Positions 45,701 through 51,924 of a DNA stretch of 64,000 bases are shown here, in pieces. The stretch's first letter is position 1; each line of letters opens with the position of its first letter. Source of the stretch: Gammaproteobacteria bacterium (GTDB lineage: Bacteria > Pseudomonadota > Gammaproteobacteria > Enterobacterales > Kangiellaceae); assembly GCA_013373375.1 (NCBI GenBank), contig JABXHY010000025.1, positions 216,390 through 280,389 of the forward strand. The letters are read 5' to 3'. Both the position numbers and the translations under genes were made by a program. Under the pieces are notes generated by a model. It was given only the letters and a program-made list of their open reading frames with translations, had not been told where the DNA came from and ran no database searches.

Positions 45701-48307
45701 TGTTTTATTAAAGTATTGCTTTTGAGCGATTAAATTGCCATCAAGATCGTATTCCATAGTAGTTAAATAGTTTTCGCTATTTAACTGAGCGGTCAGTTCG
45801 CCTCTATCGTTATAATAAAAATAGGTATGTTGATCTTTGGTTGGCTGAACGGTTGGTTTCAGCTGCGCAAAAGTTCCACTTTCTCTAAGTGATGAGTTCG
45901 TGAAATTTGAGTAGGCAATTGTTTCAATTAACTGACCCGCTTCATTATAAATATTTTCAGTAAGGGCACCACGCGCATCTAAAAACCCTATTTTGCGTGC
46001 TGCTTTATCGTAAAAATTACGAGAGAATCGTCCGTTAACTTCAGTTTTTACTAACTGATCTACGCCATTGTAAGTGTACTGAGTGATGCTACCAGCTGGA
46101 TCGGTAACTTTGACCAATCTCGAAGCAGCATCATATTCACTATACGATATGCGATCGTTGGAGTTTGTCGCAGGGCGAATGTCGTCTACTGTATTTTTTG
46201 CGACTGTGCCACTCGAAGTATCTAGCCAGCCAGAGGTATTCAGTTCTGTTGCATACGCAATAGTTTTTACAACTTGATTCCGTCCATTGTATTCGTATTC
46301 AACTAAAGAACCTGAACCGTCAACTTCTGCAGTGATTCGACCTGCCTGATCATAAAAGAGATAACTGATCGAACCATCAGTAGCTTTAGTCGCTCTTAAT
46401 TGACCTGCATTATCATAATAGAGAAATGATTTTCCAAGATTATCGGGATCGCTTGCACTAGTTGATTCACTTACGTTAATTATTCTACCAGCGGCATCAA
46501 ATACGCTTGTGGTGTATTTACCATTCGCTGAAACAGAAACTACTTTTTGTTGGCTATCCAGGTATTGAGTGGTACTCGTACTACCGATTGAGTCCGTCGT
46601 ACTAATAACTCGACCCAATCCATCATATTGAAATTGAGTACGATAGTCATTCGCTGTAGATGTTGCATTTCCTTTCGCCGAAACTGTTTGCAAAAGGCGT
46701 CCCATATAATCATGAACAAAAGTAGTAGTTGCACCCGATCCAATGCCATTACCATTGGTATCGGTCGACTCATAAATCGTCGAGCTTGTAAGTTGACCTC
46801 TAAAGTCATAAGTATATTGTGTTAATTGACTTTTACTTTTGTCGACAGAGGTTAGCCAACCATTCATTTGGCTTAAAGTCGGTGTTTGCGAGAGATTAAG
46901 TGACGCTGTATTGAATGTATCGCCGGTATAAGTTATTTCTTTCGCCAATAAGCCGTTAGTCTGAAATCGATATTCCGTGACTTCATCAGCTGAATTAATT
47001 ACGAACCTAGCATGTCCTTCACTATCGTAAACCCATCGCGTCGTGAGTGGAGCCGCCGGTTGTTGTGAACCAGCTCCATCTGGATCAGGAATCTGATAAA
47101 CCGTTTGCGTTATTAGTTGATTCTTAGAATTGTATGTTGAGGTAATCGTATTACCTAACGCATCTCGTTCAAGTAACCGGTTTCCACGACTGTCATATTC
47201 AAATGTGGTTTTTAGATTATCTGGATTGATAACAGATATAACATTCCCATCTGCATCATAGGCATATTTAGTTACCAATCGTTGCCCATTTACCGCAGGG
47301 CTTTCAACACGAGTTAACTCTCCATTATCGCTGTGGAAAAACAGCCAAGTTTGGCCTAGGGCATTCGCAACAGCAGTGTAATTACCATTTGCATTCGAGT
47401 TTCCATATGTGTAGGTAAACTTTTCACCATTCCCGTAGGTGACAGTTCTAACTTTAAACGCGCCTTCGTGTTGAGTGTAAGTAAAATTAACTTGTGTGCC
47501 ATCTGACTGTGTGACAGAGGCTACCCGCGAACTGGTTCCGTCGTAAGTATAAGTGGTTTCATATTTTCGGCCATCTGCAATACTGTTGTCTTCTGGTGTA
47601 AGATCAACAATCGCTTTTGATAGTCTACCTTGGCTATCATAGGAATATCGAAGCAAGGTCGATGTAAGTGAATTTGTGTTCGAATTACCGGTAAATGTTT
47701 CCGCGCGAATCGAAGCAATTTGGTCATTATTGTAACTAAAACGCAATACTTGACCAGAGGTTGTGATGGTAGAGATAAGTCCACCGGATGTATAAGCATA
47801 CTGAGTAGAATTACCATCCCGATCTCGAGAACTGATTAGCTGACCACTTGCATTAAAACGTTTCGTAACTTTTGTATCGCCATCCAACAGCCAATCAAAC
47901 TGTCCATTTGCTAACTTTTTAATAACATCATGAGCACCTCCACCTTTGGTGCTTACAAAACTATTACTAGAAGCATCCCAGTTATAGAGCACTTCTGTGC
48001 CGGTTTCGGAAACAAGTGTTATAGACGAGGAATTTATATTAGTTAAACTAGCAAGGCCTATTTGCCAGTTATCACCGTTATCATCAGTCATTTGTCCTTG
48101 ACTGTTATAGGTTCTCAAAGCGTTTGCATTGAGACCCAAACCAATTAATATTGCATCACTTTGAGTTAAGACCAGATTGCCATTGTGAACATTTACCTGG
48201 CTACTTAGCTTTCCCTGCCCTTGAACAGAGTTTCCGAAGTTTTTTCCCGTGCTTGTTAGTGATGAATCAAAAAGCCCTAAGCCATTTCCGACAAAAATAC
48301 CGGCCAT
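33725..48307 (-). CDS. Giant YD-repeat (Rhs-like) polymorphic toxin with LysM and C-terminal WHH nuclease
   Basis: A single uninterrupted frame of 4860 residues, GAGGA ribosome-binding site before the ATG. There is no signal peptide; it begins MAGIFVGNGLGLFDSSLT. YD/RHS repeats (xYDxxGRL pattern, e.g. YDGLGRVISTTDS) fill most of residues 120-4080. Three non-YD modules interrupt them at about 1617-1917, 1970-2173 and 2223-2413. A LysM domain follows at about 4092-4139 (YTVNNGDTLRSIAQAVYG), then a Pro/Asp linker, an Ala/Gly-rich hydrophobic stretch from about 4180 to 4290, and a variable tip. The tip ends with TWHHHQ (W4828, H4829-4831), GRMQLVP and YHKAVRHIGG, the WHH family of HNH/Endo VII nucleases. 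No PAAR, VgrG or TcB-type partner gene is present, so the export route is unknown. A SUKH immunity gene follows. Confidence 0.93.
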   Translation of the reverse strand: MAGIFVGNGLGLFDSSLTSTGKNFGNSVQGQGKLSSQVNVHNGNLVLTQSDAILIGLGLNANALRTYNSQGQMTDDNGDNWQIGLASLTNINSSSITLVSETGTEVLYNWDASSNSFVSTKGGGAHDVIKKLANGQFDWLLDGDTKVTKRFNASGQLISSRDRDGNSTQYAYTSGGLISTITTSGQVLRFSYNNDQIASIRAETFTGNSNTNSLTSTLLRYSYDSQGRLSKAIVDLTPEDNSIADGRKYETTYTYDGTSSRVASVTQSDGTQVNFTYTQHEGAFKVRTVTYGNGEKFTYTYGNSNANGNYTAVANALGQTWLFFHSDNGELTRVESPAVNGQRLVTKYAYDADGNVISVINPDNLKTTFEYDSRGNRLLERDALGNTITSTYNSKNQLITQTVYQIPDPDGAGSQQPAAPLTTRWVYDSEGHARFVINSADEVTEYRFQTNGLLAKEITYTGDTFNTASLNLSQTPTLSQMNGWLTSVDKSKSQLTQYTYDFRGQLTSSTIYESTDTNGNGIGSGATTTFVHDYMGRLLQTVSAKGNATSTANDYRTQFQYDGLGRVISTTDSIGSTSTTQYLDSQQKVVSVSANGKYTTSVFDAAGRIINVSESTSASDPDNLGKSFLYYDNAGQLRATKATDGSISYLFYDQAGRITAEVDGSGSLVEYEYNGRNQVVKTIAYATELNTSGWLDTSSGTVAKNTVDDIRPATNSNDRISYSEYDAASRLVKVTDPAGSITQYTYNGVDQLVKTEVNGRFSRNFYDKAARKIGFLDARGALTENIYNEAGQLIETIAYSNFTNSSLRESGTFAQLKPTVQPTKDQHTYFYYNDRGELTAQLNSENYLTTMEYDLDGNLIAQKQYFNKTSHSGTYDNFLKPTTSSKDRVSSYSYNSLSQLTEETNYEGTTTKYFYDSVGNLVKTEVGSGSTLRRTYNAFDVKGQLTHSVNQEGSAQLGANATESQIKSKANQFGNRFLYDNTGRVVKSFDANGNPTIYYYDADGNVAITIDAEGGVTQSLFNAFGEVEKTIAYANKLSSLTGLTGGFVNTTILNKLSDIADSTKDTKTEFKYNTRGQIREILHRVLNQSGQVSGIKTTNSYDINGQLSQVKEDINFSGKVRQTNFTYDANGNVNSKILKLSSTATQTISYQYDAFGRKVTTIDGLGNATTNQYDRLGRLIYIGGNEGSESSMSYDAFNQKLSQTNSLGHTTTYSYNDSNKTFTVTSPDGGQVITTHNELGETVSVRDARGNTTQFQYDRNGNLTKEINSEGDTKEFKFDQAGRLIWSTDQRNIKTSYDYDKVGRILTQTLDPDGLSLTTSYSYDGKGQVLTVTDARGTVTRTQYDKRGQIKEIIKDDGGLNIRSLFEYDGLGNQVRKIEAYGTASETITDYVYDDAGRRIKTISDPNGLQIVKQFQYDENNNVIRSIDGNEIKTRFIYDKNNRLTKTIKDEGGLNITSETTYYTDGQVKQKIDAKGVVTFFEYYDDGMLKKEIKDHGGLNQTTRYEYDENNNLIRTIDAKNVKTRYFYDNLNQVSQVVRDEGGLNISSYSYYDEVGNLVRAKDGNGNVSHFIYDRANRLAYSVDPERFVSQSIFDEAGNIIERRQYQTSIKQKASWSENEISSALSGSVNNAISDNFSTLNNSNFIYSQLGANSQNTITHENGSIVFTTKNSASDESYSVKRKTGHYLDENKTIRFEVSGSELGGSAYFKGMISNASGSFFHGIEIERILTIVEDPDDGGSGPVDSDGGTGGTGGGTGGGTGGGTGGGIEIIAQEHLAKAEYSNKQLLTESTGGQTSLLTNNTLNDTILQKDLSKGILIKAISSNDESGPRLLGYPVVEGETYVIEIESDAETSTLYIYNKNASRETSLKHSIQVDSESVGQVKFEASSKLSSLNHSLLTAKISLDNYSEYGSAVPYTEQHYAYDSLGRNTYFANEEGYVTKNTFDSMNRMIKSERFDRSINVSGVVNEVDFDLALRSSWMQDFSSDAVPLKNHFSSHPDLVSRENGHLLFTTGQRDTNTWPGIYTSKQSYEAGIGYRTEVTTGDVNDKTYLMVAMDNQQGWSDPSFRFHGAYFRNGDLFGYRREGATTKSQKLTDVKNNTIYVIETETLSDKTILYVYEKGQSRSEGWSQEFDASNWDDVRFRVYTHGGPDNIGRQFIVDNISEYRVRGELPDASTTEFIYDAAGRLVFTKDAVGNIAENRYDDNDNLIKSIQHNGFSGSELSLADTVAKNFNSADKHNAWQVYDSDPAGATVESVYDAEKGTYVIKTQGSGTNNGYRLWNETIGKSFSEGKISNLKWDMKFDENFTVFISVQTSEGHRYLTYRRGEASSSLSGQYLNHYLGSNITNGKWQTINRDLEADLKALEPNVDLLKVNAFLVRGSGLIGEVSLSDNATNTLERYQALVDIDHIRPDYSERVATQYVYDSLNRIKYIIDPEKFVTENVYDKSSRLIETRRYEQRATINGNSVQLGNDYQSTKNVFNDLGQLRYTISPENIVTENILDVLGNTVEIRTYDRKIYSENISNEKHVYLALVNDPILPGVLPDYQFTKFTYDKLNRVISTTDALNHTESYTYDANGNRISMTNKRGHTWNYEYDKNGQLLKEITPEVTSYYRSGSSSTTTSVTTRLEKVFTYNYQGKVTSITDAANTDFARKTQYEYDKVGQQIKVKHPSTSLFSPPTTETLYNSHGLAVVNKDVEGHYSYKTYNRNKQVEFEIDALGYVTRHYHDAYGNVTKTIRYAKSIDITNQGFKEFSSSEVSQKVQTTSSQDRVLLFYYDKNQRQTRILQSSEDSYFKSATTGGSSYTTAPETRYEYDAFGNVTKQSVKINNAQWADTHYYYDNNNRRIGTVNSEKYFTKVEYDAYGNTVKTTEYAQKLNSNADLSNIPFTPSIGNSTIGHDRVTLIDYDALNRQTRVRKSTTSLGIKTVSQTSYDQVGNVLTSTDIYGQVSTNTIDKLGRTTQVLGSSREVSNSYAYAFNNAYKVNVTPKVTYRLDVHGNVLEETQFSSQSSSVASNRTNRYYYDIQGRMTKSEDALGQSTSFTHDKLGRVTQVSQSISEYFSGWSAGNYSYNKRINYSYDALGQQISTTTDATVNGGTRKITQASTFNAFGEQTTSSISYNSASEVELASYEYDKNGNVISSNERGIDKFFKYDLQGKVTRQSIGNSQVTINEYDSLGRVIRQQLPTFSGKLSSTTLKRPEVLQKYDAWGNAIEVREKREGLESDFVITKFEYNQDNKVTKKIAPEVEYMDRFGNAENKDSPDTVYTYNLAGQVTSITDAKGNKKEKFYDSVGNLIREEDAYNRNTYHAYNIYGEKIATKNALNVITTDHYDRIGQVISSGIIRNNSETKLREFYYDQAGNRTITKRYFNGGSSAFEYVKYDQNGQAIKTRNGAGLEIHYKYDILGNKILESDGNTRNSSSGFKSKTWEYNIRTGRLIKNTDLQGRAFTYSYDSLGRIITDVIRYNGKEVERRNYTYYENGLLKGIVQTAPKDAVANYPDYYDYTVQYIEESHFEYDIVGNRTKEKHNTIRNTYAVAEFESTGGSYGGSSGGTFTFTKTENLDLKREINFSYDSHNRLTLVTSPQSTQYIEKDGVSSGERSKKTTGLQSLTYKYDQNGNRMFVQSKYYKRTTNGSVRTETHYYDYDANDRMIVSKGVKGSNGITINVGNGTKLTYDVIGQRIMAETYDAYSAAYGYANINHDGQWRQREVKGNKYTEEKYYYNDLGQVRRIDKRTNWKNLYYKVTTYSSGSTGGYTGGSGGVSTGGTGGSGGKEIIPIDSGLDGGKVGILSADKLAVNDSRSLQTQVTSTKSFSQPLLSKDAISPEVKLDESSGRIATKSIDAKIIPIDGDDDGGGTTTVNWYRWKDSETGALKRQVEKVYDDQGRVNITYDYVNGVNKSRTVTTYYDDDRTKVQLQYKKVTEDGVNREFLNLKTDFSLSGSYDAAGNLKSYKVTINKRVKDWSLSEGIHYETRVDYETTNTNLYQGYATYKLAQEIIDTTAEHYKSGTSTSKYDARGNLMSVKGNGAEGRIDREFIYSREGSILFRIDGAKGQDYFYHNGKQIGSAGEILDPDFDYNFQAVSSSYPASTPTGYTVNNGDTLRSIAQAVYGDASLWYQIADANSLQNDGDLIEGQLLKVPNVVGNIHNTSETFKPFNPADVIGDTSPSPKFAPPPPPDKGCQILATILIIVVVAVVTVYTAGAGAALFGAVGATGATAGATAGAAGLAVLGGTAAATGSALGVAGTIAVAGVAGAVGAAAGQLTGMALGVQDEFSWKDVALGGLTSAFGAGMGAGLNAVAKGNSALKTIANQKTFWSRAAVSSTQSMVSQAATYGFNQMLGNRSKFNWASFATSAITAPLTGEISNLSGQTKFGKTFVGDFATKFTNGTINSVSQQVIAKNGKYDWTMVAADAFGNAIADSIKGAIELNGKVKEAYAKLDIEDKNTARMSQDFVRELLKQGATLEDVEKIYNVQAIKEGFEELDFATSYRTDEEIVSLTEEYANMMSARFDKKDSGNKQDNSQVQEPYIDGGELKEVLITAKGTGKPGAEDVTSMLFSGGLKVVDGIATIAEDYQYLAEFTYNAGKVVLTGGPVKKVAMGVAKAAMGSLFDSGRDYLVNSLEQGVTKFVTGLAEENDLSVTLSIAGNELEVGAGGFGAGSGQLAAFVGEMFLDGNLKDFVKRGDNLERIVKDADSKSIYSGRSKRQDYEEMFGKENVTSMTIPPLNKPNVRLAGKEKRFELQVPGTDQVVKGRVVFDNDGFPIFDDVAKYNTELDMADFMSKDYTGQMRMATRDLRENINKGIINRNNFTNEQWRAIRGGKSKIPGYTWHHHQSQGRMQLVPEDYHKAVRHIGGEAMSRGQ
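43004..43066 (-). repeat. 12-bp-type tandem repeat coding a Gly/Thr linker in the YD-repeat gene
   Basis: On the coding strand the segment reads as repeats of Gly-Gly-Thr-Gly units (residues around 1748-1768) with variation at third codon positions. It separates two parts of the first inserted module. Similar Gly/Ser/Thr tracts occur in the gene near 36990-37070 and near 37650-37690. Confidence 0.85.
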
Positions 48308-48903
48308 TGTTTATTCCTCAAATGGACAAATGTTTTTAAATAGTGATTTGTTTAAAATTTATTCCTTTGAACTCGTTCAGTCCTTTTCCAAACTTTACTG
48401 GCCAAGATTGTTGTACAAGCTCATGTAAGTAAGCGAGCAATTTAATATGCCCTAGCTTATTTTCACACTCTGGTGCGAATGAAAACTTTACGAAATTCTT
48501 AATTTTTTCTTAATGATGTTTGATTTTGTCCATTACATTTAGAAATCTGATTAAAATTAATACAAATTTATGCAATAAGCTCGATCAAATAATCGCATCG
48601 AAAAATATTTATCGTAAAAACAGGATACTTTACATGTTGTTTATGAATTACTAATAGCGAATAAAGCGCGTAATATTTACTCTAAACTATCGCAAAATCA
48701 GATACAGAAAGATTACCTCGGCAAATCTTTAATGTTTAATTTTTACAAATATTTAATTGGGAAGTATCAAAGATCGGTTCAGCAAATAGTGGTTGACTCT
48801 TGACCCTGAAATCAAGGTGATGCATTGTCGTTTTTATGACAATAAAAGGAAGGTGATGGGTGAATACGATCGCCACTCGAAATATTAATATATCTACTCT
48901 GAG
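48308..48903. other. AT-rich intergenic region upstream of the giant toxin gene
   Basis: About 600 bp with no supportable gene on either strand; only very short frames occur. It should carry the promoter for the toxin gene. No tandem repeats or tRNA were seen. Long A/T runs make it AT-richer than the core genes, as H-NS-type silenced DNA often is (inference). Confidence 0.5.
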
Positions 48904-49848
48904 TTAGTTTTTGATTTTAGCGGTACTTTGACGCTTGCGATTCACTTTTAATTTTAAAACATCTGGCCGTGAATAGTGTCCTGCCGGATCAAAATTCTGT
49001 CGTTCCTGACGTACTTTATCCAATTCTAAGGTTGCTATTGATATACACTCCTTGTCAACGATAGGTTCAATCACCCAATCACCATTGGGTGCTGCAATAC
49101 AACTGCCACCATCCGTTATGACACTAGTACCAGTCGCAATAATTTCATCTCTTACCGGTACATCGTCAGGAATATCTTCAACTCGATACAATCCGGATAC
49201 CGACATAACAAATGAACGTGATTCCTTTGCGATAAACCGGGTAATATCTTCTGTGTTACGAATGCTACCCGGCCATATCGCAACGTGCAGATTTTCTCCT
49301 TGTGCGTAAAGCGCTTGTCTCGCCATGGGAATCCAATTTTCCCAACAATTAAGTCCACCTACGGTAAATCCGTTCAATTGATGCGTTCTTAATCCATTAC
49401 CATCACCAGGAGACCAAACCAGTCGTTCTTCATATGTCGGCATAAGTTTTCGATGGACTGATCTTATTTCCCCACGTTGATCGATGTACACCATTGAACA
49501 AAATAAACTTTGTCCGCGCTCTAAAGTTTTTTCGATCAGCCCTAAATAACAGGCAATTTTTTTGCTGCGACACATTTTTTGAATGTCGGTAAGTTCGCCA
49601 TCACCTACTGCTATTGCTTCACGGTTATACCAGGCAAACATTTCTTTTTGCTTCTCATTATTAAAAGCAGCACCACCAGTAAGTTCTAACCAATAAGGAT
49701 ATCCAGGCGCTAAAGCTTCGCCAAAAGCAACCAGATGTGCACCATTGTCTGCGGCCTGCTCTATATATTGCGCAACTTTTTCTAATGTTGCCTTTTTGTG
49801 CAGCCAGACAGGGCTTATCTGAGCAATCGCGACATTAATTTTTTCCAT
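48904..49848 (-). CDS. Nitrilase-family carbon-nitrogen hydrolase
   Basis: A 314-residue CN-hydrolase. The catalytic Glu is in LVAFGEALAPGYPYWLEL (about residues 40-57), the Lys in HRKLMPTYEERLVW, and the Cys in GGLNCWENWIPMARQAL. The EERLVW and LNCWENW stretches are closer to true nitrilases/cyanide hydratases than to amidases or NadE-like glutaminases. It would convert a nitrile to acid plus ammonia. It is monocistronic by appearance. Substrate is not predictable. Confidence 0.9.
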   Translation of the reverse strand: MEKINVAIAQISPVWLHKKATLEKVAQYIEQAADNGAHLVAFGEALAPGYPYWLELTGGAAFNNEKQKEMFAWYNREAIAVGDGELTDIQKMCRSKKIACYLGLIEKTLERGQSLFCSMVYIDQRGEIRSVHRKLMPTYEERLVWSPGDGNGLRTHQLNGFTVGGLNCWENWIPMARQALYAQGENLHVAIWPGSIRNTEDITRFIAKESRSFVMSVSGLYRVEDIPDDVPVRDEIIATGTSVITDGGSCIAAPNGDWVIEPIVDKECISIATLELDKVRQERQNFDPAGHYSRPDVLKLKVNRKRQSTAKIKN

Positions 49849-49943
49849 CTCTAGCGCCCCTAAAGCAATTTGGTTACAAAGAATATCTCAAAAGTTGACC
49901 CTATTGATCAGGATCAGTAATCATTTTTTTCCAAACAAGTAAT

Positions 49944-50168
49944 ATGACATTTAAAGATTGGCGAGTCGAGGTGAAGACTGTGGAAATTTGGAAAGAACTT
50001 CTTGGCACTTATGTTGGTCTATTGAGTTTAGCAGTGATAATTGCTGTATTCTTGATGGGTATATTCTACACACGTATGTTCATTAAAAAGATTAAAGAAG
50101 CTGAAGCCGAGCAATTAGAGCTGGTGAAAGCATCTAAACATCACACGACAAATGGAAAGCTGTCTTAA
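49944..50168 (+). CDS. DUF3149 small membrane protein
   Basis: Up to 74 residues with one membrane helix. The pattern EIWKELLGTYVGLLSLAVII followed by AVFLMGIFYTRMFIKKI matches the DUF3149 family as I recall it. Function is unknown. The start is uncertain: ATG at 49944, or GTG at 49971 or 49980, the last giving a start directly before EIWKELL as is common in the family. Confidence 0.72.
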   Translation: MTFKDWRVEVKTVEIWKELLGTYVGLLSLAVIIAVFLMGIFYTRMFIKKIKEAEAEQLELVKASKHHTTNGKLS

Positions 50169-50175
50169 GTTAAAT

Positions 50176-50496
50176 TTAATTTTCGCCGAAAAAGCTCTCT
50201 TCTACTAAAGTAAGAGCAACAATTTTTCGGTTTTCGAGTCTTACTTCGCATAAGTATGTTGAAAGTGCAGGCGAATACTCACTCGCTGCAAAGCTAACTG
50301 AGTCTGAGTTATCTTCTCGCTTGGTTAAAACAAAACTCTCTGTAAGCTGATCCAATGTAGTCTGATCTTCACCAATTGTTAGCGATTCGCAAGCTCGATA
50401 CGCCACAGTTTGATGATGGTAGTTTACAAAGGCAATCCAGCTCACTAATAAAACACATAAGATAAATATCATTAAAAATATTTTTTGTTTCGCCAT
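50176..50496 (-). CDS. Small single-pass membrane or periplasmic protein, unknown
   Basis: A 106-residue protein with an N-terminal hydrophobic segment (about residues 5-24, FLMIFILCVLLVSWIAFV) and a hydrophilic tail holding two Cys. I do not recognise a family. It lies 3 bp after the ThrE-type exporter on the same strand, so it is probably co-transcribed and perhaps an accessory factor, though nothing in the sequence shows this. Confidence 0.6.
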   Translation of the reverse strand: MAKQKIFLMIFILCVLLVSWIAFVNYHHQTVAYRACESLTIGEDQTTLDQLTESFVLTKREDNSDSVSFAASEYSPALSTYLCEVRLENRKIVALTLVEESFFGEN

Positions 50497-50499
50497 AAC

Positions 50500-51798
50500 C
50501 TAGATGTCCGTATCAAGATCTTGCAGTTGGTTTGCTTTTGGCAATGTAACCAAAGAGGAGAGTAATAATCCTGCAACCAATGAAATACCAACCAAAGTCA
50601 TATCGAATGCCGTATCCAAACCGCGCACGACATCATGTTCAACTAAAGCTGTTAAACTTTTAAAGCCAACTGAGCCTGGTACCAATATGATAAAACCGGG
50701 CACCATTAAACACGCACCAGGAACACCAGTAAAACGCGACACCAAATTGGCGCAAATGCCCACGGCAATTGCACCGCAAAAAGCGGTCATTGCATTATTA
50801 AAATAAAAGGACGCGTATTTCGTAGAGGCAAATGCAATGAGTCCTCCTAAAATTACCCAGATAGCTTCTTTAGGTCGAGCCTGAAACAAAATGACTAAAG
50901 CGGATGATCCCATTAAAACACAAGCCCACATAGTCCATTCCGGTAATGCCACAACTCCATTGTGGACGATATATTCATCCAAATGGAATACTCCGGCTAA
51001 ATGGTTGCCAATGACCATTCCGAACGCCATTAAAATAAAAACTGTTCCGGCACCAAATATTCGTGCAGTTCCAGACATCAAGTTCTGAGTCGCGAGTTCT
51101 GCCATTGCAATGGTCAATGTGAGGCCGGGTAATAAAATAATAAGCCCCGACACTATTGAGATATACACTTCGGTACCGGGAAAAAAATAAGCGGTTCCAT
51201 AAGCCACCATCGTCGATAATAGAGCAGCAGTTGCAGGTAATAGGTGTGCCAGTATTGACACTTTTGCCGATATTAACGTGAGAACCCCAAGTGCGAGTCC
51301 AGCTGTAAGAGCGCCTATCATTTCATTTAATCCACCACCGAATAATCGTCCTACCGATGCTGAAACCAAAGCAAATGCAACTATGACTAACCACATCGGG
51401 TATGATGGCTCCGCATGATTGATATTTTGTAATTCATCCGCGCCTTGCGAAGGCGAAAGCTCTTGTTTCATTACCTTGTGTGCAACTTCACTAACGCGGC
51501 GCAATTTATCTAAATGAACTTCACCGGGAGCAACACGAATTACAAATGTTTGTGCAGAACCTTTTTCTCGCATCAGAGTCATAGTGATGCTGGTAGGTAA
51601 AGAAAGGCACTGCAATCCATATCCCAATTGTTTTGCACAAGCTGCCAATGTGGTTTCTAATTCGTACGCCGGTACACCATAAGTATGCAGCGCTTTTGCT
51701 AAACGCAATATGAATCCAACTGGTTTATGGCGCTCAGGAGCATTAGGTACTGCATCGAGTGAACGCTCATCAGCCGCAGCTTGAGGCAACTGAGCCAT
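50500..51798 (-). CDS. ThrE-family threonine/serine exporter
   Basis: A 432-residue membrane protein. The N-terminal soluble part (about residues 25-130, LAKALHTYGVPAYELETTLAA) matches the DUF1212 portion of ThrE, followed by ten or so membrane helices to residue 420 that include the DUF3815-like part (GVPGACLMVPGFIILVPGSV). The family exports threonine and serine or related small solutes. It is fused in one chain, as in Corynebacterium ThrE, unlike split YjjP/YjjB of enterics. Confidence 0.88.
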   Translation of the reverse strand: MAQLPQAAADERSLDAVPNAPERHKPVGFILRLAKALHTYGVPAYELETTLAACAKQLGYGLQCLSLPTSITMTLMREKGSAQTFVIRVAPGEVHLDKLRRVSEVAHKVMKQELSPSQGADELQNINHAEPSYPMWLVIVAFALVSASVGRLFGGGLNEMIGALTAGLALGVLTLISAKVSILAHLLPATAALLSTMVAYGTAYFFPGTEVYISIVSGLIILLPGLTLTIAMAELATQNLMSGTARIFGAGTVFILMAFGMVIGNHLAGVFHLDEYIVHNGVVALPEWTMWACVLMGSSALVILFQARPKEAIWVILGGLIAFASTKYASFYFNNAMTAFCGAIAVGICANLVSRFTGVPGACLMVPGFIILVPGSVGFKSLTALVEHDVVRGLDTAFDMTLVGISLVAGLLLSSLVTLPKANQLQDLDTDI

Positions 51799-51924
51799 TT
51801 ATTCTCCTTAAATTGGTTGGATAAAAAGTTATTCCAAATATATTCGAAAATTTGCCCATATGCGTATTTCTTTATCAGTGGAATACGTTAAACTAATGAT
51901 AGATGATTTAACGTAACTCTTTGA

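Noticed and set aside
33725..48307. Inserted intein or frameshift inside the giant gene
   Set aside because: The frame is open throughout, and the non-YD parts look like beta-rich modules and linkers; no intein or HINT-type Cys/His-Asn motifs were seen.
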